Shown one piece after another: positions 42,776 to 52,675 of a stretch of 56,367 bases of DNA. Location: positions 1 through 56,367 of the forward strand of contig JAGGXZ010000187.1 in assembly GCA_021162805.1 (NCBI GenBank), read 5' to 3'. The notes below the pieces were generated by a model that was not told where the DNA came from, did no database searches, and worked only from the letters and a program-made list of their open reading frames with translations. The translations under genes were made by a program, and so were the position numbers. The first letter of the stretch is position 1. Every line of letters begins with the position of its first letter. This DNA is from Candidatus Poribacteria bacterium. GTDB lineage: Bacteria > Poribacteria > WGA-4E > B28-G17.

Positions 42776-44622
42776 TATCCCCTCCTTCCTCTGGATCTTA
42801 TTAACTCATTCACCTCATCTAGCTTCCTCTCGATCTTTTTGAGGTTATACTCTATATAATCGATCGGGTGAGCGGGTTTCCCCTCGTTTTCCCTCATCAG
42901 CCCCTCCCTCACGAGATGGAGGAATTCCATCAATATGGATCTAGACAGCGGTTGAGGTCTTTCCGCCCATCTCCTCAGGGCCTCAATTTCAGGAAATTTA
43001 AACTCATCCAGCGATCTGAAGGTGGAGCCCAGAGGTCTGGGGTTGTATCCGAGTTGGAACCCCTTTAAGGCTAGGATGAAGGGCTCGTAATTATGATTGC
43101 TTTTGAGCCTCATGAACTTGTATTCGATCAGGTTCGCTCCCCTTGACCGCCCTATGAGCCCCTCCTCTTTGTCTTCCTCCGAGGCGAAATGGATGTTTTC
43201 ATCGCTGAAGTGTAATCTGCCGTATTTATCGACTATCTCGCAGTTACAGATCCTATTTTCGTGGAGACATCCGCCTTTATCCGGCTCTATATCGCCACAC
43301 AGAAGCAGCAGACATATCAGGAGTTCCGGGTCGCTGGAACGTGACATATCCGGTTCGCCTTGAGCGTCGAGGGTGATATGGAAACTATGTGGCAGGATAT
43401 CGGCGAAGAGAACGGCCTGGTTTATCAACTGATTCAACACCCACGGGTCATCCGTGACCGGTTTGGAGAAATCGCCCATCGTGCTGATCTTTCCCAGCGA
43501 GTATTCGAAAAATCCCCTCGTTCGCCCTTCGGGTTCCTCCATACCTGAGTGATCGTCCACATGACCTCCGAGCTTCCAGCATCTGTGTAGCAGATCGAAA
43601 TCATTGAAGTAGTAGAAGCTATCGTATCTGCTATCCTCTCCCGGCAATGCGTCGACGGCCCTCGCGCCGATATCGCTCATCTCGATCTCGGCGCCAAGCG
43701 GGACCCTGCCCGGATGCCTATGTCCTCTCACCCATTCGATGATCTCCTTGATCTCCATCGGGTCGAAGATCATATCGGCTATCCTGATCCCCATCACCGT
43801 GTATTCCAGATAATCCTTATCCATGCTCAGCCTGTTAGCCCCGATCGCGTCCATGATCTTCTCGATGGCGGTGCTCTTTCTATTCACGAATATGAGAGCG
43901 ACGAGGTTAGAGAGGGTTCTCTCGTGGAATTTAGGATTTACGGTGATCTCGCCGGCGAAGGCGTTGCCGATCATACGTTCGATCTGGTTGAAGATCACGT
44001 GCTTGACCATCAATTTGATATAGGCGTTGGCGTATCTCAATGCCTCCGGATCGGATTTGACGCCTTCCAAGGTCGGGAGAGAGGGCTTATAGAGGATCTT
44101 ATCTATCAGATATCTCAGATCGGCGGATCTGCGGAAATGGGCTGAGATAAGAGCCTCTATCTTATCGCTCAATAGCTCCGCTTTAGCCCTGTGGACGAGA
44201 TCCGTGCTCTCCTGATCCTCCAAGTCGGTCAGATCCTTCAGTTTTCTCTCAAGATACTCCTTGATCCTCACATCCGTGTATACCTCAGGCCCGAAGAACT
44301 TCTTCAGTCCGTGCAGGTTTCCCACATAGGCATAGGCCCTCTCACGCCGCCCCTGGACGATTACCTCCACCTCCTTACGGTCATAGAGATCCCCTTCCGC
44401 TTCGTATCGATCTATCTTCGCCATGGTCTCCTCGTCGATCCCATACAGTATGCATCCCTCCACGGTGGAGCCTGCTTTCGGAAGGATATAGGAATATCCC
44501 GTTCCGGGCATTATCTTCTCGTAATTCTCAAGTATGGCCTTCCTTTTCGGGAAAACCTTTCCCGTGACGCGTCTGGTTATGGAGTCGTTCATGAGCATCC
44601 CGTATGCGAAGAGGCTGGGCAT
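42775..44622 (-). CDS. GGCT (AIG2)-like domain fused to putative amidoligase domain
   Basis: 615 residues. The first 110 form a gamma-glutamylcyclotransferase-like domain with FAYGML at the start and the likely catalytic Glu74 in IDRYEAEGDLY. A helical linker follows. The region from about 308 resembles the glutamine-synthetase-fold amidoligases (COOH-NH2 ligases): GAEIEM (310-315), HVDDHSG (354-360), FFEYSLG and HSFHITLD (412-419), which would bind metal and ATP. Families of amidoligases occur with GGCT domains and are thought to make and break glutamyl amide or isopeptide bonds. This protein may join both activities. The amidoligase call is from motif pattern only. It starts six bases after its unknown partner gene. 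Confidence 0.6.
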   Translation of the reverse strand: MPSLFAYGMLMNDSITRRVTGKVFPKRKAILENYEKIMPGTGYSYILPKAGSTVEGCILYGIDEETMAKIDRYEAEGDLYDRKEVEVIVQGRRERAYAYVGNLHGLKKFFGPEVYTDVRIKEYLERKLKDLTDLEDQESTDLVHRAKAELLSDKIEALISAHFRRSADLRYLIDKILYKPSLPTLEGVKSDPEALRYANAYIKLMVKHVIFNQIERMIGNAFAGEITVNPKFHERTLSNLVALIFVNRKSTAIEKIMDAIGANRLSMDKDYLEYTVMGIRIADMIFDPMEIKEIIEWVRGHRHPGRVPLGAEIEMSDIGARAVDALPGEDSRYDSFYYFNDFDLLHRCWKLGGHVDDHSGMEEPEGRTRGFFEYSLGKISTMGDFSKPVTDDPWVLNQLINQAVLFADILPHSFHITLDAQGEPDMSRSSDPELLICLLLLCGDIEPDKGGCLHENRICNCEIVDKYGRLHFSDENIHFASEEDKEEGLIGRSRGANLIEYKFMRLKSNHNYEPFILALKGFQLGYNPRPLGSTFRSLDEFKFPEIEALRRWAERPQPLSRSILMEFLHLVREGLMRENEGKPAHPIDYIEYNLKKIERKLDEVNELIRSRGRRG

Positions 44623-44628
44623 CGGCCA

Positions 44629-45522
44629 TCACCTCAGCTTCCATCGATCGAGTTTGCCGAGGAGGATAAGAGGGCGAAAGCCGATCCTATCACTTCTCGC
44701 CTCCGGCCAGTTGGTGTAGACGGATGTCGACATGGTGGCGAAGCTGAACTTGCCTCCGAAGAGCTTCTCCTCCCTACTGCCGAACCTCACATTGTCCTCG
44801 AACCACTCCCATGTGTTACCTTGATACCATTGCGGATAGAAACAGTCGCTTAAGAAGCAGAACTCCACGAGCCTCGGCAGCCGAATCTGATCCCTCTTCA
44901 GCCCTAGCAGCCTCGCCAATTCAGGCAGAATGAACCTATGTATCTCGGTCCACGAAATGGCGTATCTGGACCCTTTCTCTATATATCCCCGCCTCGGTAT
45001 GACGCCGTTTTCCCTCATCTGGCCTATGATCTTTCCCAAAAAGTCGGAATCGTTCCGGTACATCTGTCTACCGTTTTGATAGTCCGGCTTCATCCGGGTG
45101 TCCACCAGCACGAGAGCCGCCGTATCGAAGTATGGGGAGAGGTTTATCGTCTCCGGCGGCATTTCCTCGTTCTCGATCCGCGTGTAGACCCATTTCTCCA
45201 TCCTGACGCGCCAGCCGGGGTATTGCGATTGGGGTGTGAAGCTTCTGGGCAGCAGTATGTGTGGTTCGAGCCCGAAGGGCATACAACGGCGGATTTCCTC
45301 CGAATAAGGCTCGAAGTCTTCGGCAGCGAACCGGATCTCCTCTCCGAAGAAGTAAGATTGTAACTCGCTCTCCTCGGCTGCTATCTCCTCCAGATTTATC
45401 TCCCTCACTTCGCTTTCCGCTTCGCTTATCTCAGCCAGAAGGGTTTCCGAATCGATCTTACCCTCTTGAAGAAGGGATTTGAGCTTATCTATAATCTCTC
45501 TGATCTCGTTCAGGTCGTTCAC
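44629..45522 (-). CDS. Unknown 297-residue protein, partner of the GGCT-amidoligase
   Basis: I do not recognise it. The start is a GTG behind GGGGGAGA; an ATG further up would overlap gpsA. The first 70 residues are acidic and helical (coiled-coil-like: IREIIDKLKSLLQEG, then EISEAESEVREI). The rest is globular with many aromatic residues, for example PHILLPRSFTPQSQYPG, VYTRIENEE, CFLSDCFYPQWYQGNTWEWF and FATMSTSVYTNW. No signal peptide or membrane helix is visible. The tight spacing to the next gene suggests joint function, perhaps as substrate, regulator or second subunit. Confidence 0.7.
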   Translation of the reverse strand: MNDLNEIREIIDKLKSLLQEGKIDSETLLAEISEAESEVREINLEEIAAEESELQSYFFGEEIRFAAEDFEPYSEEIRRCMPFGLEPHILLPRSFTPQSQYPGWRVRMEKWVYTRIENEEMPPETINLSPYFDTAALVLVDTRMKPDYQNGRQMYRNDSDFLGKIIGQMRENGVIPRRGYIEKGSRYAISWTEIHRFILPELARLLGLKRDQIRLPRLVEFCFLSDCFYPQWYQGNTWEWFEDNVRFGSREEKLFGGKFSFATMSTSVYTNWPEARSDRIGFRPLILLGKLDRWKLR

Positions 45523-45535
45523 CTCGATCTCCCCC

Positions 45536-46573
45536 TCAATCGAGGAATTTGAGCGAGCGTGACATGAGCTCACTCATCATCTCCCGCGGGTCTCTTCCGA
45601 GATAGAGGACATCGTGGACGGCCTTGATGATCGGCGCGTCCACCTTGTGTTCCCGTGCGAGGTGATAGGCCGATTTCGTGGTGTAATACCCCTCGACCAA
45701 CTTCCTCTCATGGCTCATCACCTTGAAGGCCTCCTCGACCGATAATCCTCTGCCGATAAGCTCCCCGAAATATCTGTTTCTGGTATTGCCCATGCAGCTC
45801 ATCCATAAGTCGTTGCACCAAGCCTGGCTTTCGGCGGAGAAGGTATGCGGCTGAGCGCCTAACTTTAACGCCAGTCTCTTGACCTCGGCTGACGCCCGTG
45901 ATATGAGAAGCGTCTTGGTGCCCCAAGGGTTGTTGAGCCCGTCGGAGATCCCCGCTCCGATGGAGATGACGTTTTTAAATGCCCCCGCATACTCCACGCC
46001 TATGATATCCGTATTGGCGTATATCCTGAGCCTGTCGCTGGCCATAAACTCCTGAAGCCATCTCGCCACCTCCCTGTTCGGACATGCGATCTCCGCCCCC
46101 AGTGCCGCTCCCATGATCATTTCCGATGCTATCGTTCCTCCGGAGAAGGTCGCTATCTCACCCTTAAAGCCGACCTTGCTTAATTCCTCGCCTATGACCT
46201 GTGATGGCCTTTTACAGCTTCCCAGCTCCAGTCCTTTAGCGGCGTTGAGAACCGTAGCTTCAGGTGAGATGTATCCGGCCAGCTCTCTCGAAGCATCTCT
46301 AAGCGCCTGGCTTGGAACGACCAGCAGTATCAGGTCTGCTCTTCGGACACATCTGATATCGGAAGTAGATTCCACCTTTATAGGAAGAGGTATATCCGGA
46401 TAATAGATAGGGTGGGTTCGGGTGGTTTTGATGTGAGAGATCAGATCCTCATTCCTATCATAGAGGCAGATCTCCACCGCCTTATCCATTCGGAACTTAT
46501 CACCGAGGTATTTCGCCAATGCGAAGCCGAAGGCCCCTGACCCGTAGACGACAACCTTCATCTCAAATCTCAT
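45536..46573 (-). CDS. gpsA: Glycerol-3-phosphate dehydrogenase, NAD(P)-dependent
   Basis: 345 residues from an ATG that overlaps the previous stop (ATGA); the fifth codon is a second ATG. GSGAFGFALA is the dinucleotide site and GVEYAGAFKNVISIGAGISDGLN carries the catalytic lysine. It reduces dihydroxyacetone phosphate to glycerol 3-phosphate for phospholipid synthesis. Compared with ordinary GpsA it reads FSGGTIASEM where the usual LSGPSFAxE loop is expected, and GAFKN for GALKN, so it is a divergent member. Confidence 0.87.
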   Translation of the reverse strand: MRFEMKVVVYGSGAFGFALAKYLGDKFRMDKAVEICLYDRNEDLISHIKTTRTHPIYYPDIPLPIKVESTSDIRCVRRADLILLVVPSQALRDASRELAGYISPEATVLNAAKGLELGSCKRPSQVIGEELSKVGFKGEIATFSGGTIASEMIMGAALGAEIACPNREVARWLQEFMASDRLRIYANTDIIGVEYAGAFKNVISIGAGISDGLNNPWGTKTLLISRASAEVKRLALKLGAQPHTFSAESQAWCNDLWMSCMGNTRNRYFGELIGRGLSVEEAFKVMSHERKLVEGYYTTKSAYHLAREHKVDAPIIKAVHDVLYLGRDPREMMSELMSRSLKFLD

Positions 46574-47373
46574 AGGCTCTGAAATTTATAGACGGCATGC
46601 CTGAATGCCAACACGGAGCCTCCTATCGGGAGGTTGACCTTGATGGCGTATTTCGAATACCATTCGATCGTACCGATTATCACTTCACCGCCTCGCATGA
46701 CCAGCATTATCGGTTTCTCCTCCTTGTACGCTTTCTTCAGCTCTTCATCCGGGATCTTGTATCTCTCCTTGCGGGGTATGATCGCCTTGAGATTCTGTGA
46801 TCTCACCTCTTCGTCGTAACTGATCGCCCGTTTGACCTTCTCCTCATCCCGCACCTTATAGCAGAATTTGATGTCATGCATGAAGAATCGCTTGACCTCT
46901 CCGTCTATGAGGAGATCGATATCGTATTTGTATTTCTTTTTGACCAGGCATTTGAGGTGAGGATGGTCGTAGGTCTCGAAGACCATCGGCGTCTGGTTTT
47001 TGGCCTGCTTGATCATATAGGCGTCATCCGGGATCAATTTTTTCTTCTTCACCTGAGGTTGAGTCGGCTGGGCCTGTCTTTGAGGCTGCTTCGGTCCTCC
47101 CTTGCCTTTAGGACGAGGGACTCGACGTTTGGGTTTCAGGATCTCCTGAAGTTTACTCTCATCTATCCTCCGCGAGGAGACGATGATGTTTTTGGCCTCC
47201 AAGCCTTTGCGGCCCTGTCCTATCTCATAATAGACGAAGTGTCCCGGTTGTATCTCGCCTTCGTGTTTTTTGACGGAGGAGATGTGCATGAACAAATCTT
47301 GCTCCCCACTATCCTGGGCGATAAAACCGAAACCTTTTTGACTGTTATAGTATTTAATTCTGCCCGTTGGCAT
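46570..47373 (-). CDS. Cold-shock domain protein with two Sm/Hfq-like domains
   Basis: 267 residues from an ATG 11 bases behind GGAGGT; a GTG three codons earlier is too close to that site. The N-terminal cold-shock domain (1-66) has the RNA-binding motifs KGFGFI and LFMHIS. A basic, proline/glutamine-rich linker follows (about 80-115). Two later segments resemble Sm folds: 128-173 ([20 protein letters not shown] then FMHDIKF) and 218-267 ([25 protein letters not shown] then AFRHAVYKF), the latter close to the Hfq Sm2 pattern. It would be a fused RNA chaperone. The Sm assignment is from pattern only. Confidence 0.75.
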   Translation of the reverse strand: MPTGRIKYYNSQKGFGFIAQDSGEQDLFMHISSVKKHEGEIQPGHFVYYEIGQGRKGLEAKNIIVSSRRIDESKLQEILKPKRRVPRPKGKGGPKQPQRQAQPTQPQVKKKKLIPDDAYMIKQAKNQTPMVFETYDHPHLKCLVKKKYKYDIDLLIDGEVKRFFMHDIKFCYKVRDEEKVKRAISYDEEVRSQNLKAIIPRKERYKIPDEELKKAYKEEKPIMLVMRGGEVIIGTIEWYSKYAIKVNLPIGGSVLAFRHAVYKFQSL

Positions 47374-48142
47374 TTTCGGCACCGACCTCCTTTATCCCCT
47401 CTTTTGCGAGATATGGCTTCAATAGGTCTATGGGTAAAGGGAATACTATGGTGGAGTTGTTCTCCGACGCCACCTCGATCAGTGTTTGAAGGAATCTCAG
47501 TTGCACGGCCGTGGGGCTCCGTTGTATGGTCTGGGCGGCTTTGAGCAATGTTTCCGCAGCTTCGTATTCGCCTTGGGCGTTTAAAACCTTAGCTCTTCTC
47601 TCCCTCTCCGCCTCAGCCTGTTTCGCCATCGCCCTTTTCATCTCATCCGGTAGATCCACGTCTTTGACCTCCACGGCCAAAATTTTTATCCCCCAGGGAT
47701 CGACATGCTCCTCAACGGTCCTGCTCAGCTCCTCATTTATCATCTCCCTTTTAGAAAGGAGATCATCCAGCTCGAACTTCCCTATGACGCTCCTGAGGGC
47801 TGTGAGGGCAACTTGAGTGGTGGCGAACCGGTAATCCTCCACCTCAACGACGGAGTTGGCCGGATCATCGACCTTATAGTAAAGGACGGCGTTTACCTTA
47901 ACGGAGACGTTATCCGAAGTTATGACGTCTTGCTCCTCTACATCCACGGCAGTGACCCTCAATGATACCTTCACCATTTTGTCTATGAAAGGGATGATGA
48001 AGACCAACCCCGGCCCTTTCACCTTATGGAGCTTACCAAGCCTGAAAACCACTCCACGCTCATACTCGCGAAGTATCTTCATGGACATGTATGCCAGGAC
48101 GATAACGGCGATGAGAGCCACACCGATCTCATATACTATCAT
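47354..48142 (-). CDS. SPFH/band 7 protein (slipin/stomatin-like)
   Basis: 262 residues. One N-terminal membrane helix (2-22) is followed by [29 protein letters not shown], the stomatin signature, and a band-7 domain with [21 protein letters not shown] and [18 protein letters not shown]. The C-terminus is helical and Glu/Ala-rich ([20 protein letters not shown]). These proteins form rings on the membrane and organise microdomains. No NfeD-type protease is next to it. The ATG overlaps the GGDEF stop (ATGA) and its end overlaps the cold-shock gene. Confidence 0.95.
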   Translation of the reverse strand: MIVYEIGVALIAVIVLAYMSMKILREYERGVVFRLGKLHKVKGPGLVFIIPFIDKMVKVSLRVTAVDVEEQDVITSDNVSVKVNAVLYYKVDDPANSVVEVEDYRFATTQVALTALRSVIGKFELDDLLSKREMINEELSRTVEEHVDPWGIKILAVEVKDVDLPDEMKRAMAKQAEAERERRAKVLNAQGEYEAAETLLKAAQTIQRSPTAVQLRFLQTLIEVASENNSTIVFPLPIDLLKPYLAKEGIKEVGAENANGQN

Positions 48143-49233
48143 TCCCCCTCCTCCTTGAGTTCGGATTCCGGGACGACCTGATCTCTCCCCCTCTGTTTGG
48201 CCAGATACATCGCCTTATCCGCCCGTTCCAAGATGGTCTCCGGCGTATCATCGCTTCTCACCCACGCCACCCCCGCGCTTATGCTTATCTTTATGCCCAC
48301 CGGTTTGCCGTCTCGTTCATATTTAAAGACCTTCTTAGCTATATTGCTCCTCAGCCTCTCAACGGCGTGCCAGCTATCGGTGCCGATGCTGCCGAAGAGC
48401 ATCGCTGCGAACTCATCTCCGGCCATTCTGGCTACGAAGTCGTCCGCTCTGAAGGTCTCCTTGGCTATCCGGCCCACCATATAGAGCACCTTATCGCCTA
48501 TCAAATGGTTATGTTCATCGTTGACGCGTTTAAAATGATCGACATCGAATATGACCAAGGAGAAGGGGATATTAGTCACATTGAACCTTGCTATCTCCTC
48601 ATCCAGCCTTCGCATGAGCGCCCTTCTGTTGAAGAGCCTCGTCGTCTCATCTATCAAGGCCTCCTCCGTCATCTGAGAGAGCTTCTCCTGCAATTCCACC
48701 ACTCTAACGGCCAGCTCATCCGCCGTCTTCTCCAGTTTACTTTGTCTTTCCCTAAGCCTTTCCTGCAGTTGTCCCACAACCTGGAAGAGTTCCTGCTTGA
48801 TAAGCCTTATATCCTCCAGCCTCGAAGCTCCTTCCAATCTTAATATGTCCTTCTCCACCCCCTGGCTGAACTCCTTGTCATCGGAGAGGAACTTGTTGAG
48901 GGCTTTCATCAAAAGCCTTATTATCTCCTTCAGCTCCGATATCCTCTTTTCATCGTAGATCCTCTCGGCCTCCTTCTGTCTCAGGATAAGCCGTGTGAGA
49001 TCGTTCTTAAGCTGGTTCAACTCGAATATATCCTCGATCTCCTTCAGTTTCATGGATATGTCCCTGAGCTGCTGCTTGTATTTGGAGGTCTCGAGCCCTT
49101 CCCCCTCCTTGGCGTAGATCCCTATTATCTGCAGCAGGGAGGCGATGATGCTCTTGAGGCAGGCTTCAGGCGATATGTCGTTCTTACCCGACACCAGTTT
49201 TATCTCCATCTCATCTTTTTTTCTGAAAAACAT
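48139..49233 (-). CDS. Diguanylate cyclase (GGDEF domain) with long coiled-coil N-terminus
   Basis: 364 residues. About 190 N-terminal residues are helical and charged, without membrane segments, and resemble a cytoplasmic signalling coiled coil. The GGDEF domain follows with [23 protein letters not shown] and the active-site motif AGDEF in place of GGDEF, a change found in active enzymes. It makes cyclic di-GMP from two GTP. No RxxD inhibitory site is obvious before the motif (the bases encode [12 protein letters not shown]). The input signal is unknown. Confidence 0.93.
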   Translation of the reverse strand: MFFRKKDEMEIKLVSGKNDISPEACLKSIIASLLQIIGIYAKEGEGLETSKYKQQLRDISMKLKEIEDIFELNQLKNDLTRLILRQKEAERIYDEKRISELKEIIRLLMKALNKFLSDDKEFSQGVEKDILRLEGASRLEDIRLIKQELFQVVGQLQERLRERQSKLEKTADELAVRVVELQEKLSQMTEEALIDETTRLFNRRALMRRLDEEIARFNVTNIPFSLVIFDVDHFKRVNDEHNHLIGDKVLYMVGRIAKETFRADDFVARMAGDEFAAMLFGSIGTDSWHAVERLRSNIAKKVFKYERDGKPVGIKISISAGVAWVRSDDTPETILERADKAMYLAKQRGRDQVVPESELKEEGE

Positions 49234-49242
49234 GGCGTTACC

Positions 49243-50682
49243 TCACACCTTTAGTTCTACCCCGGCGCCTATCAGTTCTCTGTCTCGCTGAATTATAGGG
49301 TCGACCTCCCTTTCTATAAATTCGACGACCTGTGACGGCGCCCGACCGACGAATCTGCCGGGGATCATCATTTTCCTGAGCTCCACGACGGAGAGCCCGA
49401 AGGAGCTATCAGCGGCGATCCTCTCCAGGAGGTCGTTCTCCCCTCCCGATCTCATCTGCAGGGTGACCTCCATGGCGTATTTTCTTATCCTTTCATGCAG
49501 CTCCTGCCTATCCCCACCCCTTCTGACCGACTCCATAAGGATATCCTCCGTCGCTATAAAGGGCAGCCTCTCCTCGAGATGTCGTCTTATCACCTCAGGA
49601 TATACCTTCAACCCCTGGGCGACGTTTATGCAAATCAACAGCACGGCGTCGGTCGCCAGAAAGAGCTCCGGTATCGAAAGCCGTTTATTAGCCGAGTCAT
49701 CCAATGTCCTCTCCAACCACTGGCTCGCTGCGGTGAAGTATGGGCTTTGAGCTAACGTGATCACATATCTGGAGAGCGCCCCTATCCTCTCGCATCGCAT
49801 CGGATTCCGTTTGTAAGCCATCGCGGATGAGCCGACCTGACTTTCCCCGAAAGGCTCCTCGATCTCTCCCAGATGCTGCAGCAGCCTGATATCGTTGCTG
49901 AACTTATGTGCCGATTGCGCTATGCCGGAAAGGGTAGAGGCGATCTGGGCATCCACCTTCCGAGTATACGTCTGTCCGGTTACGATAAAGCTTTCACTGA
50001 AACCCATCTTACGAGTGATCATCCGGTCGAGCCTCTTGACCTTCTCCTCATCCCCCTCAAACAACCTCATGAAACTGGCCTGCGTTCCCGTTGTGCCCTT
50101 GACGCCGCGGAACTTGAGTGATTCGATTCTGCCCACGATCTCGTGATAATCCATCACGAAATCCTGAAGCCATAACGTCGCCCTTTTGCCGACGGTCGTC
50201 GGCTGAGCGGGTTGAAAATGTGTGAAACCTAAAGTCGGTAGATCGCGATATCTCAGAGCGAAATCGCGCAGAGCAGCTATCAAGCTCACCAATCTCGCCT
50301 TCAATATCTTCAACCCATCCCGTATCTGAATGAGATCGGCATTATCGGTGACGAAAGCGCTGGTAGCTCCTAAATGTATTATCGGTTTGGCCCTCGGACA
50401 TTGTGAGCCGAAAATTCGTATATGCGCCATCACGTCGTGTCTTATCCTGCGTTCCTCCCGAGCCACCTCATCGAAGTCTATATCGCTCTTGTGTCTCCGC
50501 ATCTCCTCTATCTGCTCCTCGCTTATAGGAAGCCCCAGCTCCCTCTCAGCCTCAGCTAACGCTATCCAGAGTTCCCTATAAATCTCCCCCCTTCTCTGTG
50601 GCGAGAAGTTGCGGAGCATCTCCTCGCTGGAGTATCTCTGAACGAGAGGATTCTGATAGACGTTTATCCCTTCTTGAGCCAT
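49243..50682 (-). CDS. purB: Adenylosuccinate lyase
   Basis: 479 residues, typical of the longer class. The fumarase/aspartase-superfamily signature SSAMAYKRNPMRCERI carries the catalytic serine loop, HLGATSAFVTDNAD and GFTHFQPAQPTTVGKRA are the other substrate-binding blocks. It cleaves fumarate from SAICAR and adenylosuccinate in purine synthesis. Its start lies within the end of the upstream dehydrogenase gene (19 bases shared). Confidence 0.96.
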   Translation of the reverse strand: MAQEGINVYQNPLVQRYSSEEMLRNFSPQRRGEIYRELWIALAEAERELGLPISEEQIEEMRRHKSDIDFDEVAREERRIRHDVMAHIRIFGSQCPRAKPIIHLGATSAFVTDNADLIQIRDGLKILKARLVSLIAALRDFALRYRDLPTLGFTHFQPAQPTTVGKRATLWLQDFVMDYHEIVGRIESLKFRGVKGTTGTQASFMRLFEGDEEKVKRLDRMITRKMGFSESFIVTGQTYTRKVDAQIASTLSGIAQSAHKFSNDIRLLQHLGEIEEPFGESQVGSSAMAYKRNPMRCERIGALSRYVITLAQSPYFTAASQWLERTLDDSANKRLSIPELFLATDAVLLICINVAQGLKVYPEVIRRHLEERLPFIATEDILMESVRRGGDRQELHERIRKYAMEVTLQMRSGGENDLLERIAADSSFGLSVVELRKMMIPGRFVGRAPSQVVEFIEREVDPIIQRDRELIGAGVELKV

Positions 50683-51686
50683 TTCAGCTTAGGCACCACC
50701 TCAGGATTGACCAGATATTTCGGAAGCTCTCCCCTCAGGCAGGCGGCAGCGTTCTCCGCCACCTTGACCTTCAGCTCATGATATGCCTCCTCGGTGTATG
50801 AGCCATAATGAGGCGTTATGACGACGTTATCAAGTTTCAGAAGCGGATTATCCCTGTCGGGAGGTTCCTTCTCCATCACATCCAATCCCGCTCCGGCGAT
50901 CCATCCCTCGGAGAGGGCCCTGCAAAGGGCTTTCTCATCTATGACCGGACCGCGGCTGGTGTTTATCAGATAGGCTGTGGGCTTCATCATTCTCAACTCG
51001 CTCTCGCCGATCATGTGATATGTCTCCTCCGTCAGCGGGGTATGGATCGAGAGTATGTCCGATTCTTTCAGAAGCGTCTCGAAATCCACCGGCTCCACGC
51101 CGTATCGCTCGAAGATCTCCTCGGGCACATACGGATCGTGAGATATAATTCTTTTGAACCCGAAAGGTCTGGCCTTTTTTACCAGGGTTCTTGGTATGTT
51201 TCCGAAGGCGAGCAGCCCAAGGGTCTGAAGCTGATATTTGTGAATGGGGGCGGCTTTAGACCTGCTCCATATGCCCTCCTTGACGAGATTGTTCATGTAA
51301 ACCACCTTGCGGGATACGGCCAGGATCAGGCTCATCGCCGTATCTGATACCTCTTCCCAACAGAAATCAGGTACGTTCGCCACACATATCCCATGCTCAG
51401 TTGCCGCCGGTATGTCTATCGTGTCGACTCCTATACCGTATCGAACTATAACCCTGCATTTCTGAAGCGATTCTATCACGCGTCTTGTAATTTTGGTCAC
51501 GGCGTTGATGATAGCATCAGCATCCTGAACGCTTTGGATAAGCTCATTCTCATCCTTAAACCTCGCCGGGATCACCTCCGCGCCGAACCTCGCGAGTATC
51601 TCACTCTCAACTTTCGGAGCAAACCTCCCCGCGTCCGTTGCTACGACCTTAAATTCCCCCTCCACCTCAAAACCTCTCGATTTCAA
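50664..51686 (-). CDS. D-2-hydroxyacid dehydrogenase
   Basis: 340 residues from a TTG that overlaps the previous stop; a GTG seven codons in is another choice. The catalytic set is present: Arg in NTSRGPVID, Glu in LDVMEKEPP and His in ITPHYGS. The dinucleotide site reads GLLAFGNIPRTL, a relaxed form of the usual GxGxxG. The family includes phosphoglycerate, glyoxylate and lactate dehydrogenases; no ACT domain of the long SerA type is present. The substrate is unknown. It follows an FAH-type gene, hinting at a shared catabolic route. Confidence 0.9.
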   Translation of the reverse strand: MKSRGFEVEGEFKVVATDAGRFAPKVESEILARFGAEVIPARFKDENELIQSVQDADAIINAVTKITRRVIESLQKCRVIVRYGIGVDTIDIPAATEHGICVANVPDFCWEEVSDTAMSLILAVSRKVVYMNNLVKEGIWSRSKAAPIHKYQLQTLGLLAFGNIPRTLVKKARPFGFKRIISHDPYVPEEIFERYGVEPVDFETLLKESDILSIHTPLTEETYHMIGESELRMMKPTAYLINTSRGPVIDEKALCRALSEGWIAGAGLDVMEKEPPDRDNPLLKLDNVVITPHYGSYTEEAYHELKVKVAENAAACLRGELPKYLVNPEVVPKLKWLKKG

Positions 51687-52612
51687 ATGGGTTCAAGCTT
51701 ATGAACTGGATTGCTTAAAATCCCTATCTCTTCGATTTCGATCTCCACCACATCTCTATCTCTCAAAGGGAGATCCTCGGGGGCGACGATTCCTGTCCCC
51801 GTCATCACGACCGTTCCTGTTGGGATCGGGTTATCCCGAAGCAGATATTCGTTGATCTCATCTATCGATCGTTTCATCTGGGATGTGTTGGCCTCACCCT
51901 CGAAGATTATCTCGCCCTCCCTTATAATCCTACATGTTATGCTCAGATCCATCGGATCTGGTATCTCAGAGGTGGTAACGATCATCGGTCCAAGGGCACA
52001 GCATCCTCTGTAAATCTTCGATTGGGGCAGATAAAGCGGGTTTTCCCTCTCTATATCCCAGGCCGACATGTCATTAGCTATCGTGTATCCGATAACTCTC
52101 CCTTTGCCGTCGAGAATATAGGCGAGTTCAGGCTCAGGGACGGTGTGGATCGAATCGCTGCGTATGCACACCGGCTCATTTGGCCCGACGCATCTGGACG
52201 AGGTGGCCTTGAAGAATATCTCAGGCCTTTCAGCCCTGTAGGCTCTGGAGTAGATATCCCCCTCGGTTTCAACGTCCCTCATCTCAGCGCTTCTGAAGTA
52301 TGTAACGCCACATCCCCAAACCTCAGGCGGATCTATCGGAATGAGAAGATGAGGTGTATCGTCACGAGGTTGAACGTCGAGCTCGGGAAACATAACCCGG
52401 GCGAGTTCCTCCTTATCCGGATGTTTGAGCGAGATCTCCTCCTCCATCTCCGCCGCTATCACGTTTAGGCTTACGCCTTCCGATTCCGCTATCTGTAGAA
52501 GCTGTAGGGTGCTGGAGATCTCATCGGTGGTGATATCGATAACCCTACCGTCCGTGGCCAGAACACCTACCCTTTTCCCCTCTCCAGGTAAGAAAAACTG
52601 GATAATGCGCAT
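51683..52612 (-). CDS. Fumarylacetoacetate hydrolase (FAH) family protein
   Basis: 309 residues from an ATG at the start of the conserved N-terminus (MRIIQFFLPGEGKRVGVL); an open frame further up would run through the promoter. The metal-binding pattern of the family is seen in VPEPELAYIL (Glu-x-Glu) and GYTIANDMSAWDIE, and TGTGIV follows near the end. Such enzymes cleave or decarboxylate beta-diketo acids, or act as hydratases in sugar-acid degradation. First gene of the ten-gene minus-strand operon. Confidence 0.93.
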   Translation of the reverse strand: MRIIQFFLPGEGKRVGVLATDGRVIDITTDEISSTLQLLQIAESEGVSLNVIAAEMEEEISLKHPDKEELARVMFPELDVQPRDDTPHLLIPIDPPEVWGCGVTYFRSAEMRDVETEGDIYSRAYRAERPEIFFKATSSRCVGPNEPVCIRSDSIHTVPEPELAYILDGKGRVIGYTIANDMSAWDIERENPLYLPQSKIYRGCCALGPMIVTTSEIPDPMDLSITCRIIREGEIIFEGEANTSQMKRSIDEINEYLLRDNPIPTGTVVMTGTGIVAPEDLPLRDRDVVEIEIEEIGILSNPVHKLEPI

Positions 52613-52646
52613 CTCCCGTCCCTTCCCTGGGAATTTAGACTGGATA

Positions 52647-52675
52647 ATTCTAACTGATTTTAGCCTGCCTGTCAA
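52647..52675 (-). promoter_or_regulatory. Predicted sigma-70 promoter of the minus-strand operon
   Basis: On the minus strand a perfect TTGACA and TAGAAT with a 17-base spacer, about 35 bases before the FAH start codon. It should drive the run of genes down to argC. Confidence 0.75.
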
